64,000 nt of DNA from Prorocentrum cordatum (lineage: Eukaryota; Sar; Dinophyceae; Prorocentrales; Prorocentraceae), in NCBI GenBank assembly GCA_963575745.1, contig CAUYUJ010014562.1:260123-324122 (forward strand), given 5' to 3'. Under the pieces are notes generated by a model, which worked only from the letters and a program-made list of their open reading frames with translations, did not search any database and was not told the origin of the DNA. A program made the translations under genes and the position numbers. Below, one piece after another: positions 1 to 10,131 of this stretch (position 1 is the stretch's first letter; every line of letters starts with the position of its first letter).

Positions 1-137
1 GAGAGCTGGAAGGCCCTGACAGAAGAGACGAGGAGTCACTGCGCGGTGGCTCCACGACAGCTGGAGGGCGCGCTGCTACAGGGGCGAGCCGCGCCAGCGC
101 CGTCGTTCGTGCGCCGCGGGGCCTCACGCGGGTCCCA

Positions 138-862
138 GTGAACCAGGCTATATTGCACCAGGCGCGCCCGTTCCTGCTAGATCTGTCTGCAGGCGGCAGA
201 GGCGTTGGTGGCGCGGCCAGGCGATTTTGGGTAGATTCGATATCTTTGGATCTCGAGGAGGGGCCTGGCCAAGATGTGTGCAGCTCCCTCAATCTGAAAA
301 TGATCGAGCGGCACTTTAAACTTGGTCGGGTCCTCGGTGCGATGCCGGCGCCACCCTGCTCGTCTTTCTCGCTGGCTCGGAACCGATATCTTGTGAGGAG
401 TGCCGAGAGACCAGAGGGGCTCGCTGTTTTGCGTGACAACGATCGGGAGGCGGTGAGAGTCGGAAACCTATGTAAGCGAGTGGTGGTTTTGTGATCAAAT
501 TGTGCCGTTTGCATAATGTGCCGTACGCTCTGGAGAATCCCGAGACATCGTATATGTGGAAGTGCTCAAACATGACCACTCACGTGATGCCCCACAGCCG
601 ATTGCTGGACTTGCATCAGTGCGCGTTTGGATCGAAGTGGCGGAAAGCGACCCGGGTGATTTTCGGCTGTGCGACTGAAGCTGGGGATTTCGCCCCGGTT
701 TACCACGGGCGCCTGCGGCGTCTTGGGAAACGTGGTTTCTGCAGCTTTCGACCTGGGAGAAAACGCATGGAATTCGAGGGGAAGGCTATGACGTCCGTTT
801 CAGCTTCGTACCCACCTCGCCTTGCTGTGTGTCTGTGTAAAGCTCTGCTGAACCTGTCTTGA
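138..862 (+). pseudogene. Cytosine-methyltransferase-like fragment, frameshifted
   Basis: Two overlapping frames (138-494 and 491-862) together give a domain resembling the DNA C5-methyltransferase fold. The first frame has a nucleotide-site-like segment (DLSAGGRGVGGAARRF) and a PPCSSFS motif matching the catalytic Pro-Cys loop (motif IV). The second begins near the break and carries YALENPETS, matching the ENP/ENV motif, then a CAFGSKWRKATR segment. This layout is common in dinoflagellate retroelement polyproteins. The domain changes frame at about 490, so it is broken unless an assembly indel explains it. There is no clear start codon at 138 (GTG), so the 5' part may lie outside the window. 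The fold assignment is by motif only; activity is not implied. Confidence 0.5.
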
Positions 863-949
863 GCAGAAAGGTTGCACACTTGGTGATTTCGAGGGTCGAC
901 GCCTTCTCCGCCTGAGAATGGTCCTGCCGCTTCGCTGTGAACTTCGACT

Positions 950-1320
950 TTGCGAAACATATGGGGTTTGGCCTGTCCGTCGCACGTCCCATAACCCCTG
1001 GGCGCGACCACTGTGGCATCAGACTTCGCCACTGAAAAGGTGATTAAGCATGTGTGTATGCGTGGCACGTAATTGCTTGAACCCCTCTTTAAATGTTGCA
1101 GCCCCTTCAGCAGCAGTCCCTCCGCCGCTGCCGGGGCTCAAGCTGTCCCACCCTCTGCCACCCTGGACCTGTCATTACATAGCGCGCGTCTGATTTAACT
1201 GTTCTAACACTTCCACTCCGCTCATGTGGGGTTTGGCCTGTCCGTTGCTCGTCCCATCACCCCTGGTCGCGACCATTGTGGTATCAGACTTCGCCACTGA
1301 TAAAGTGATCAAGCAAAGAA
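950..1320. repeat. Two-copy repeat of about 95 bp
   Basis: A segment at about 955-1050 recurs at about 1222-1316. Both contain GGGGTTTGGCCTGTCCG, a shared TCGTCCCAT/ACGTCCCAT part, and ATCAGACTTCGCCACTGA followed by a run resembling AAGTGATCAAGCA. About 170 bp of unrelated sequence separates the copies. No gene is recognised here. Confidence 0.7.
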
Positions 1321-1539
1321 CACGTATTTCCCTTAGGTTTTCGTGAGTTGTTTGGATTCTCGCTTCTTCGGGCTTCCGACGGACCAGGACGGCCCAAGAG
1401 GCCCCCAAGATCGTCTTAATATCGCACCAGGAAGGCCCAATAGGTCCCCAAAAGGGGCCCCCCAAAGACGCCCGCCCGTCAGGGCCCCATGAAGGCCCAA
1501 CAGGATCCCCAAGAAGGCCTGGAGACGCCAAGCTCGTAA

Positions 1540-1925
1540 CACCAGCGCTCCCCAGAGCGAGCGGTGACGTAATCAACTCTGAGCACCAAGGCTCCCAAGA
1601 GCCCACAGTGGCGTGACAAAGTCTTAAAACCAAGGCTTCCCAGAGCGAGCGGTGACACTACAAGCTCTGAAGACCAAGGCTCCCAACAACGAGCGGTGCC
1701 GTAAAAAGGTTTGAACACCAAGGTCCCCAAGAGCCCACAGTGGCGTGACAAGCTCTTAAAACCAAGGCTCCCAAGAACCAGCTGTGACCTTACAAACTCT
1801 GAACACCAAGCCTCCCAGGAGCTCACATTGACGTGACAAGCTCTTAACATCAGGGCTCCCCAGCGCGAGCGGTGACGTGACAAGCTCTTAACACCAAGGC
1901 CCCCAGGAGCAAAGGGTGCCATGAG
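1540..1925. repeat. Tandem array, about 59-bp units
   Basis: About seven degenerate units alternate AGCGAGCGGTGACGTGACAAG with CTCTTAACACCAAGGCTCCC and GAGCCCACAGTGGCGTGAC blocks. The spacing of about 59 bp is regular although bases vary. Long open minus-strand frames here are products of the repeat and are not taken as genes. Confidence 0.75.
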
Positions 1926-2149
1926 CCATCTCGGGCAAGTCCCTGCATCGCTCTTTCCGTTCCCGTGCCAGCCCAGATGACGGAATGAGCGAGGTACGAG
2001 TGATGTACGTTGTTTGGTGGGGCGAAGCCCTCTAGGGAGGGGTCCAGGGGAGGGGCGAGGCGCGCATGAGTGGTAATGGCCAGCTTTCCTTGTTTTTCTG
2101 AGTGAATCGGCTCCCGGGCGGCTCCCATGGCCCGTTTCCTCGTATGTTT

Positions 2150-2645
2150 TGGAGTGACGCGGCCCAAGGGCTCCAAGATGGCCCAAGAGGGTTCCAAAAC
2201 GGCCCAACAGGGCACCCAGACGGCCCCAAGAGAGCCTCAGATGGCCTCCAGACGGTCCAAGAGAGCCTCAAGACGGCTCCAGAGGCCTTGCAGAGGGACT
2301 CCGGGACCCCCAGGGACAAAAAACATTAATTTTCCGGTTGGTTTAGCAGGTCTTTGGGGTTCTTGCTTCGTCGGGCCAAGACGGTCCAAACCGGCCCAAG
2401 AGGCCTCAAATATAATCCCAAGACGGCCCAAGAGGCCCCCGAAAGGGTCCGAAAACGGCCCAAGAGGGCCCCAAGACGGCCCCAGAGGGGCCCAAAATTG
2501 CCCAAAATGACCCCAAGACGACCCAAGACGGCCCCAAGACGGCCCCAAGAGAGCCCAAGAGGGCCCAAAGAGGGCCCAAAGAGGCCCCCTAGAGAGCCCC
2601 CCCTAGAGAGCCCCCCCTAGAGAGTCCCAAGACGGCCAATGGCCT
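2150..2645. repeat. Degenerate CCAAGACGGCCC / CCAAGAGGCC low-complexity tract
   Basis: The tract is made of short irregular units such as GGCCCAAGAGGCC and CCCAAGACGG. Reverse-complement versions of the same family (CTTGGGGCCTCTTGG) occur at 56640-57330 and shorter ones at 1370-1510 and 34480-34560. It is a dispersed low-complexity family. Open frames in it are artefacts of composition. Confidence 0.7.
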
Positions 2646-2694
2646 CCAAGACGCCCCAAGACTGCTCAAAAGGGCCTCCGTTGCCATTATGGCT

Positions 2695-2794
2695 NNNNNN
2701 NNNNNNNNNNNNNNNNNNNNNNNNNNNNNNNNNNNNNNNNNNNNNNNNNNNNNNNNNNNNNNNNNNNNNNNNNNNNNNNNNNNNNNNNNNNNNN
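2695..2794. other. Assembly gap, 100 N
   Basis: Exactly 100 N, the usual placeholder for a gap of unknown size. It truncates the gene that begins on its 3' side. Confidence 0.99.
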
Positions 2795-3515
2795 TGATAC
2801 GGTAACCACTGGCACGATCACCACCACCACAGCGACTCCTGAGCGTTTTTCTTTCGTCAAGGCTGATGTCGCGATGTCTTTCACAAACTCCCTAAACGAA
2901 ACATCGGTAGAAGTTGTTGTTCGTGCAGCGATTGCAACCTTCTTGAACATGTCGCAGTCGAAGGTCACGATCAACTCCGTTGTCGTCAGATATACGTCAA
3001 AACGCGTGTCGTTCCAACGAAGATTGGCCAGTCAAGTGTGGGACATCGACTACACAATTACAGTTGAGGGTACATACACGGACGAGGCCGAAGAGACATT
3101 GTTGCGTTTGTATGACAACATTTCGCAGTTCCATGAGTTTGTCGAGCATGAGCTCGATGAGATAGGGCTTCCTAGTGACATCGTGGAGTGGGTGGAATCG
3201 TCGGTGCCCGTGGTGGAACTTTGGATGTACACTACAGCGACGTTGACTTCCACGTCGACGCTGACCTCCACGACGGTGACCTCCACGTCGGTGACCTCCA
3301 CGTTAACGTCCACAACTTGCTGTGTATGTGCTCTCCCTATGTTCGCTGTCATTCCTGTAGGGATAAGTGGACCCGGCTTCACTTCATCATCGGGGTTGGA
3401 TACCATAGTACGCATCGAATGCTCGGGCATTAAATATGGAGACGTTTGCGGGCAGTTGTGTGTGGGGCATGTTGACATGGGACAATGGTTGCAGCGACGA
3501 GGACGGAGATGTTAG
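2795..3515 (+). CDS. Adhesion-like surface protein, N-terminal part (5' truncated)
   Basis: The reading frame runs in from the gap (DTVTTGTITTTT), so the true start is missing. It continues through a roughly 100-residue region that looks SEA-like: an ATFLNMSQSKVTI segment, a basic RRL, then WDIDYTITVEG. After it comes a Thr/Ser-rich stalk (TATLTSTSTLTSTTVTS) and a Cys-containing stretch. Thr-rich stalks next to such modules are frequent in dinoflagellate surface proteins. The frame closes at 3513-3515. The continuation at 3754 is in another frame, so an intron or a frameshift separates the parts. SEA-like is a weak assignment made by pattern only. Confidence 0.5.
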
Positions 3516-3757
3516 AGGGACGTGCTGATGCGTGTGACCCTGTGTGGCAGTCAGCATTGGCCGATCCGGTTATGAGACAGAGGATGAAATTGCGTAACAT
3601 TGATTACCGAGACATGCAGATAATTTGTTCGAGGCTACGAGAATTACTTGGGACTCATGGCCAGTGTTCAGTGAACAGCCGACTGTTTACATCTGTAACG
3701 GGAGACGGGTCTTTTGACCAGAAACGCGTTGCTAGCATTCTCGCGCTGTCCTGTTGA
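3485..3757 (+). other. Linker region between two coding parts, possible intron or extra exon
   Basis: A 90-residue open frame bridges the N-terminal part (ending 3515) and the membrane-protein part (from 3754), each in a different frame. It matches nothing I recognise. It may be an exon, an intron that happens to be open, or evidence of frameshifts. I could not identify splice sites with confidence, because dinoflagellates also use GC and GA donors. Confidence 0.3.
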
Positions 3758-5493
3758 AGTGGGAAAGTCCGTCATGCATTGGTACTGCGAGCCGTGAGTC
3801 GTGCTCGCCAGTTTGCGATGACGGTCATCAGCTGGTTGAGCCAATCAATTGCACCTTGGGCTCGTTTGAGATGATTCCGGTGGTCTGCGTCTCCGATGCG
3901 GACGCGGAGGCGCTCGAACGTGTCGAGGTATTGCTGGTGGAGGTTGCGTTCGTTGCCAGTCAGGCGAATTCGGGCATTACGGCGGAGTGGGCTGGCGGCG
4001 GGACCAGGGTTCCGATGCAGAGCGCGCTCGGCGACGTTTTAGGCCTGTTCCCAGAGCAGGTTTATTTGCTGGAGATGAAGGACCTGAATTCAGACTCCGC
4101 GTCTGGCATTCCAGCGAGGCGTTTGACAGGAGAGGAGGGGCTGTTCGTCAAACTGTGGCTCCAGCTGTACCCGATGAACGACCGCACGGCGGTCGAGGGT
4201 GGCCTGGCCGACCTCGGGACGAGCAATTTCACCGGTAGTTTCGTCAGCTTCTTGCAGGAGGTCGGCGTCGCGGTGCCGGCGGGGCTCCCCACGGCCGCGG
4301 TCGTCGCCGGGAAGCCCGTGACCATTCTCGAAAGCGTGCCCGTGGCGCGCTGGGCTGCCAGGACAGAGTGGTCCGTCTGCAGCACGACGTGCGGCGAGGG
4401 CGAAGTCACCCGCGACGTCGATTGCCTGACCGGCAACACCAACCTGTGCAACGCAAACGCGCCCCCAGGTTTCACGCAGGACTCGTTCGAGCCAAGCTCG
4501 CTCGCATGCAAGTCGTACATCCAGTGCCCGTACGACTGGACGTGCCCCAGCGGCCCGGACGAGGAGACAGGCGAAGGCTGCGAGGTACAGGCGGGGTTAG
4601 TGTCCGCGGCCATCGCCTTCTCCTCCGCCATCTGCTGCTTTCTATCCATCCGGTACGTCAGGTACATGTGCAGGCAGCCCGTCGGCGGCAGGTTCCGCGT
4701 AAAGGTGAAGGGCCGCGAGAGCAGGGACACCATGGTCGACTGGAACCTGGACGACGGCTTCTCCACCGAGGACGGCGTTACCAAGACGAGGCTCAAGTAC
4801 TCGCTCGGCGATGGGCTTTTCGCCTTCTTCCAGCGCGAGCGGGAGGCGGGCCGCGCCATCCTGACGCCGAGCGATGGGGAGCCCATCGAGCACGTGGATC
4901 TGAATTTGGGCGGCGAGGTGGAGTTCGAGCTCGAGGTCCGAGTGAGGACCCTGGCCACGAACGCGCTGCTCGTCGCCAAGGTCTACCCCGAGGTCGAGCC
5001 GATGCGACCCGTCGGGAAGGCGAAAGGCCTGTTGATCCGCGGGGGCGTCGCCGCCTGGCAGATCGGCGAGGAGTTCCTGCTATCCAGCGCGCGTGGCCGG
5101 ACGGCTTCCCGCACGACCTTGGTTCCTCTCCGACGCCGGAGGCGGAGAGTACGTCTGAAGGTCGCGGCGAGGCGGGACGCGGGGCTTGGGGGGTTATGCC
5201 TAAAGCCCAGAGTGCAAGTCGTCTTGGGCCGAGCGCCGGGACGAGAGGTTGCCACGAGGTCCTGCCGCTCTCGACCAGTGCATCCAGTGCGCGGCCTGGT
5301 GCGATCGTGGAGGTGCTGGCTGGTAGGAGCGTGGACGCGGTTTCTTCGACGGGGACTTCTAGGCTTGTATTTGGAAGGGGGAACAGTGATAAGGGTCAGG
5401 ACACCTTCGAGAGGGTCTCCTCACCGTTGCGTAGCCACGAGGATGCATGATGCAGAGCGCCGACACGAAGGCGAGGGGCGGATGAGACCGTGA
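3754..5493 (+). CDS. Membrane protein with CCP-like segment, thrombospondin type 1 repeat and one TM helix
   Basis: The 579-residue frame opens with a Cys-containing segment resembling a sushi/CCP module (SCSPVCDDGH ... INCTLGSF). A long extracellular stretch follows, then a thrombospondin type 1 repeat near residue 206 (WSVCSTTCGEGEVTRDVDC). After more Cys residues a hydrophobic helix (AGLVSAAIAFSSAICCFLSI) at about residues 280-300 is followed at once by basic residues (RYVRYMCR), which predicts a cytoplasmic C-terminus. It is probably the continuation of the gene at 2795. The cytoplasmic part matches nothing I know; its last 150 residues are Arg-rich and may be non-coding read-through. The product is probably a surface or adhesion protein. 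Confidence 0.6.
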   Translation: MKWESPSCIGTASRESCSPVCDDGHQLVEPINCTLGSFEMIPVVCVSDADAEALERVEVLLVEVAFVASQANSGITAEWAGGGTRVPMQSALGDVLGLFPEQVYLLEMKDLNSDSASGIPARRLTGEEGLFVKLWLQLYPMNDRTAVEGGLADLGTSNFTGSFVSFLQEVGVAVPAGLPTAAVVAGKPVTILESVPVARWAARTEWSVCSTTCGEGEVTRDVDCLTGNTNLCNANAPPGFTQDSFEPSSLACKSYIQCPYDWTCPSGPDEETGEGCEVQAGLVSAAIAFSSAICCFLSIRYVRYMCRQPVGGRFRVKVKGRESRDTMVDWNLDDGFSTEDGVTKTRLKYSLGDGLFAFFQREREAGRAILTPSDGEPIEHVDLNLGGEVEFELEVRVRTLATNALLVAKVYPEVEPMRPVGKAKGLLIRGGVAAWQIGEEFLLSSARGRTASRTTLVPLRRRRRRVRLKVAARRDAGLGGLCLKPRVQVVLGRAPGREVATRSCRSRPVHPVRGLVRSWRCWLVGAWTRFLRRGLLGLYLEGGTVIRVRTPSRGSPHRCVATRMHDAERRHEGEGRMRP

Positions 5494-5495
5494 TC

Positions 5496-6866
5496 ATGTC
5501 GGAGCCGGAGGCAGCGCCCGAGCCGAAGGGCACAGCGGCTGCATACGCGATCGGCGACGCTGTGGAGTATTGGTCTAAGACCACGAACTCGTGGTTAGGT
5601 TCGAGGGTCATGGACATTAGGGGCCAGCCTCGCCATAGCGAGGAGCACGGCATGAACGTCTTCACGTACGACCTTTTTGTCATGGCCGCCAGACAGCGCG
5701 TACCCAACGTGGACATGAAGGACCTGCGCTTGCCGTTCAGTGTGAGTGAGAAGGTAAGCGTGTTCTCCAAGAAGCACGGGGACTGGTACCCGGCCATCAT
5801 ACACGCGGCGCCGAGGGAGGCGCGGGACCCGAGGCTCGGGTACGACGTCGCGCTGGAGCCCAGCGAGCTCAAGACGGAGATGCTGGAGTACGCCAGGCAG
5901 CTCAAGGCCCAGAAGGAGCTCCAGGGGAACCAGTACGAGGAGAGACCAGGCCGCGGAAGCCGCAGGCGGCCGAGGAGGAACAGGGATCAGGACGTCGCCG
6001 GCAGCGCGGAGCTCGACTCGGTGCCACAGGTGCCCCCGCTTGGCGGCGACGCGCTGACAAGCAGCATGCCGGCGCAGGTCCCGCGGCTGCCCATCGGACA
6101 GGAGGACGGCAACCCCAGCAGCAACCCCGAGAGCAGCCCGATGCAGGAGGAGGACCTGCCCGTGCTCAAGAGCATGCCGGGCAGGCGCCTCCGGAGGCGC
6201 TTCGACCGCGGCATGCCCGTGCAGGTGTACCTGGGAGCGGAGCAGGGCTTCCTCAGGGGCACGGTCGTGGAGCCCGCGAGCGGGCCAGAGCCCAGGGACA
6301 TCATCCCGTCGCCGAGACCGAGGCGGATCCTGTCCCCAGAGGCCTCCCCCTCGACGTCGCCCTTGTGCTCCAGCGACGACGACGACGACGACCCGCACGG
6401 CGTCGACGTCCGCTCCAGCGCCGGTACCGCCGAGGTCGAGACTGCCGTCGTCCCACAGCGCCACGCGACGGCCACTGTTTCGATCTACGGCCGGAGCGGA
6501 CCCGATCGCACCTACCCCGAGTACATGATCAGGCCGCTGATCGAGCGGCGCGGGGCGCGGTCCTGGAAGTTCGGGAGCATCATGAGCATGTCGCTCTTTG
6601 ACAGGGACGAGGGTCACGTCCTCGAGGACCTCGACGGACCTTGGGGTTTCTCGCCGCAGCCTTCGCCGAGAAGTGAGCCAGAATCCGATCAATCGCTGTC
6701 GTATTTTTGGGGGTTCTCGCCGCAGCCTTCGCCGAGAAGTGGGCCAGAGTCCGATCAACCGCTGTCGTATTTTTGGGGGTTCTTCTCGCCGCAGCCTTCG
6801 CCGAGAAGTGAGCCAGAGTCCGATCCACAGTTGAGCGCCGGCCAGTTGAATGGAGGCGACGTTTAA
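5496..6866 (+). CDS. Tudor/Agenet-like protein with C-terminal repeats
   Basis: ATG 5496 is chosen because an in-frame stop lies at 5448-5450 and no earlier ATG follows it. Residues about 15-120 hold two successive small beta-barrel-like segments: YAIGDAVEYWSKTTNSWLGSRV and SVSEKVSVFSKKHGDWYPA. These fit the Tudor/Agenet style common in dinoflagellate proteins. A third partial one (GMPVQVYLGAEQGFLRGTVVE) lies near residue 245. Between them are charged, Pro/Arg-rich linkers and an acidic SSDDDDDD run. The end carries three 23-25-residue repeats with FSPQPSPRS. Tudor/Agenet folds usually bind methylated histone tails or serve as scaffolds; that role is inferred from the family alone. Confidence 0.5.
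   Translation: MSEPEAAPEPKGTAAAYAIGDAVEYWSKTTNSWLGSRVMDIRGQPRHSEEHGMNVFTYDLFVMAARQRVPNVDMKDLRLPFSVSEKVSVFSKKHGDWYPAIIHAAPREARDPRLGYDVALEPSELKTEMLEYARQLKAQKELQGNQYEERPGRGSRRRPRRNRDQDVAGSAELDSVPQVPPLGGDALTSSMPAQVPRLPIGQEDGNPSSNPESSPMQEEDLPVLKSMPGRRLRRRFDRGMPVQVYLGAEQGFLRGTVVEPASGPEPRDIIPSPRPRRILSPEASPSTSPLCSSDDDDDDPHGVDVRSSAGTAEVETAVVPQRHATATVSIYGRSGPDRTYPEYMIRPLIERRGARSWKFGSIMSMSLFDRDEGHVLEDLDGPWGFSPQPSPRSEPESDQSLSYFWGFSPQPSPRSGPESDQPLSYFWGFFSPQPSPRSEPESDPQLSAGQLNGGDV
6641..6836 (+). repeat. Coding tandem repeat, three units of about 70 bp
   Basis: Three copies of a unit containing TTCTCGCCGCAGCCTTCGCC and GAGAAGTGAGCCAGA sit at the 3' end of the Tudor-like gene. The third copy has three extra bases (FF instead of F), so the frame is kept. 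Confidence 0.8.
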
Positions 6867-7235
6867 AACACTGGAGGCGCCTACCAACTGGGCGCCGCCA
6901 GAGGAAGCCCCGAGATCCAGGCTCCAGGCTCGCACCATTTTTCTCAGCGAGCGCAGCCCCTCCAAGACTGCCCAGATAGCCCCGCTCCAGAAGGCCCCCC
7001 ATCAGAAGAAGGAGGAAACGAGCGGCCTAGGTCAATAGAAGAAACGTTTATCGAGATATCGGAGAGAGCGTGGTCCACCGCCGCTTTACTGTGTAAACAT
7101 TCCCCCCCTCTTCTTCCAGAACCCGGGTTTCCCCCCCTGCCACCTCGGAAAATCTCCTCCCCTCCCCTGCTGGACCCCCACCCCCTTCCCCGCGGCAAAA
7201 CCCTCTCCCCCCCCTCCCACCCTCCAGAAAACCGA

Positions 7236-7870
7236 GAGGGGTCAATTCCAAAAACTATATTTGAAATTTCTGTGGCCTTTCAAGGAGGCCGACGGACGCA
7301 CCAGCTTTTCTACTGTGGACAACAGAGATCTCCCCACGCGCGCGCGCGTCCGCGCGCGCGCGCGTGCGGAGTGCCGGCCGCCATGTAATTCAAAAAACTG
7401 TATTTGAAATGTCTGTGGCCCTCTATGGAAGCCGACGGACGCACCGACTTTTATTTTGTGGATAACACAGATCTCCCCACGCGCGCGCGTGCGGACTTCG
7501 GTATTGTCCACAATCTTTAGCTGCCATGTAATTCCAAACGCTGAATTTGAAATTTCTGTGGCCCTTGAAGGAGGCCGACGGACGCACCAAATTTTCTATT
7601 GTGGACAATACAAAACTCCCCACGCGCGCGCGTGCGGAGTTCTGCATTGTTCACACTGGGAACGCCGCCATGTAATTCCAAAAACTGAATTTTTGAAATT
7701 TCCGTGGCCCTTTAAGGAGGCCGACGGACGCACCGACTTTTCTATTGTGGACAACACAGATCTCCCCACGCGCGCGCGTGCGGAGTTCGGTCTTGTTCAC
7801 AATCTTCAGATTTGAAATTTCTGTGGCCCTTTAAGGAGACCGACGGACGCACCTACTTCTATATTGTGGG
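7236..7870. repeat. Tandem array of about 145-bp units with CG dinucleotide runs
   Basis: Four units and a partial fifth share TTTGAAATTTCTGTGGCC, GGAGGCCGACGGACGCACC, a CTATTGTGGACAACA segment, and CTCCCCACGCGCGCGCGTGC. The CG runs (longest around 7338-7363) are of the alternating type that can adopt Z-DNA. Open frames on both strands reflect the repeat. Confidence 0.8.
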
Positions 7871-9136
7871 ACCAAGGTGCACCGGAACCTCCAAGAGAAA
7901 CGCCGTCTCCGTCGCGCATGGAAGTGAAAATGGTCGCGGTGCGTGGGCGGGACAGCGGCAGCGCGCGCAGTGGCGGAAACAGTAGTCGGACAGGGAAGAA
8001 GTTGCTGGTGGCTGCCCGGAACGGGAGAGAATGCAGCGACGGGGCAGAGTGCGGCGGCCAGTGCGCAGGATACGGTGTCAACGTAGCAGCTGCCGATGTG
8101 AACGACGGAGGAGTGGGCGCGCACAAAGAGACGTCGGCGGGGCCTGCTCATGGGTTCGGTACGGCTGCGACGGTCGGTGGTGGTGTCCGGGGAGGAAAAA
8201 GGGACGGGCATCGAACGGATTTGGCCCAGGCTGGCGGCGGTCAGAGAAGGGGCAAGGAAGGCGGTGACAGCGCGACTGCGACCTCATGCACGGCGACGAC
8301 CGCGAAAGAGAACGCGCAGGGGCCCATTATGGAGGGCGTGGCCGCCAGGCCAGGACGTGAGCGAGCAGTTCATGTCCTTCCTGGTGATCTCTTGGCACCG
8401 GTACGCGTCATCCGAGAAGCTGATGTGCGCGCGTTGCGTCTTCTGCGGAGTGCGTGTGAGGAGCCCGAAGCGTGGGAGATTCCGGGGTCTGGAATTCGTG
8501 CCTACAGAGCTGCGCGCGCATCTGTGGAGAGCGCGCGGTGAAACGGCGCCACTGCTGCGTGTCATGAGAGAGAAGTGGGTTCGTGAGCGGCGAGGGTGGA
8601 GTGTCGCGCGGAAAGAGCTGCTGGGCGCTCACGACGTGGAGGATCGGCGCCGCGTGGTGGAAGACCGCACGGTGAAATTCATGGAGTTTTTGATGGGGGC
8701 GTTGGCGTTCGAGGCAAAGACCGACGATGGACGAGCTGAGGACATGGCAGGATCAGGCCGCCGCGTTGGTTGCGGTCTGGGACGCGCAGCTGGCGCGACC
8801 CTGGCGGACTGTATCTTTCAGCTCTTGGCCTTTTTGGGATGGTGTAATCAGGCGCTGGCGTCAGAGGAGGGGCGCCGTGTCGCTTGCGAAGCGTGCGTGG
8901 ATCATCTGCGGACCGTCGGAGATGCATGGTTGGCGTTGGGGTCGCATGAGGGTGAGCTCCGACGCGGCGCCCATGCTGGCGAGGTCATGAGATTCGCGTT
9001 GGCCCGTTACGGCACGGCAGGGGTAGCGCTGCCCTACCAGGTCATCCTGCGCACGCACTCCCGCTGTGACAGGCTCCTTGGGGCGAGCGGACGGGGAATT
9101 GTTGACGTTTCGCCAGTCCCCGCCAGCCCGTCCTAA
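7871..9136 (+). CDS. Hypothetical open region, unrecognised
   Basis: Two long plus-strand frames overlap here, 7864-8541 and 8150-9136; the latter gives 328 residues. The 8150 frame becomes less biased after residue 70 (EQFMSFLVISWHRY, then a CARCVFC pair, then EACVDHLRTVGDAW). I recognise no family. Its composition differs from the repeat array upstream, which mildly favours a real exon. A minus-strand Arg-rich frame is equally open. I infer no function. Confidence 0.25.
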
Positions 9137-10126
9137 AACAGCCGCTCTGTGAATGCGCATCGATGACTGGTGTTCGTCGGCCACCTTGGGGGGAAGAGGG
9201 AGACAGGTGTTTGGGGGGAGTGGTTGCGGCGAACACGATGCCCTGTAGGATGGCCTGTAGGATGGCCTCAGAAGGCGAACTGTTCCTCCGCGTTTTCCTC
9301 TCCTCTTCTCCTCCTTTTCCCTTGTCAGCCTGTTTCTTCTCTTTCTCCTGTTCGTCTCCGTCCTCGTCCTCCTGATCGTCCTCGTTCTTCTTTGGCTCCT
9401 CCTGTTTATTCTGGGCATTTCTCTTTCCTCCTTTTCTTTTTCGTTCTCTTGGCTCCCCATCCTCCTTTTTTATTTTCCTTCTCCTTCTTCTTTCCCATTC
9501 GTCGTGTTCGCTGATTGTGATTGTCTTGGTGCGCGAGGAGGATCATCAGGAATGCACTAGGAATGCGCATGCCTGTGAACGTTCGGGGTGCGTGCGCGCC
9601 ACCTGCGTCGCGCATGGTCGTTCGGAGAGCTCGGTTGCATTACATTACGTGTCGATGTTTGTTGCGAGCTCTTACGCAACTCTTCCCCAACGCGAGTTTC
9701 CTTGGGTCTCGCCTGTGGAATTCCGCCAAATATGCATGGTCGGGGCCGCGAGTTGGAACATCCAATTGCGCTGCCGCGCATATCCGCCACCGCGCTAGAG
9801 GAAGCGGCGAAGTGAGGCAGGTGCGCGGCAGGGCGTAGTGGAACTCTGGGTGGTTAGTTTGTACGAAATGAAAACATATCGAACTTGAGGCGAAACATGA
9901 ATGAGTGTGGGTTGTTCGGGCCTTATTGATGTTGTGTGTGGTGATTTTGGGCTTTCGTGGTGCTATCTTGAAGCTCTCGGCGTGTCTGGCCAGTGTGGCT
10001 GGGTGGTGCGTCAGAGGCGTCGTGGATTTTGGTTGGGCGCTCGTGGTTGGCGGCTTTGGGGCCTGAAAGAGGCAGTTTCGATGCCTTGTGACGCCTCTTG
10101 GAGGCGGTTGGGATCTTCTTGGGGGC
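9137..10126. other. Intergenic, pyrimidine-rich tract at 9280-9500
   Basis: No gene is supported. A C+T-rich stretch with irregular TCCTCT and TTCTTC motifs runs from about 9280 to 9500. The rest, up to the target-site duplication of element 1, shows no motif I recognise. Confidence 0.5.
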
Positions 10127-10131
10127 ACTTT
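10127..10131. repeat. Target-site duplication, left copy (ACTTT)
   Basis: ACTTT directly precedes the left LTR and the same five bases follow the right LTR at 26181-26185. Five bp is usual for Ty1/copia integration. Confidence 0.75.

Noticed and set aside
5595-6965. 456-residue minus-strand frame
   Set aside because: It lies opposite the Tudor-like gene, whose plus-strand protein shows ordered segments; the minus protein is Arg/Leu/Pro-rich with no motif.
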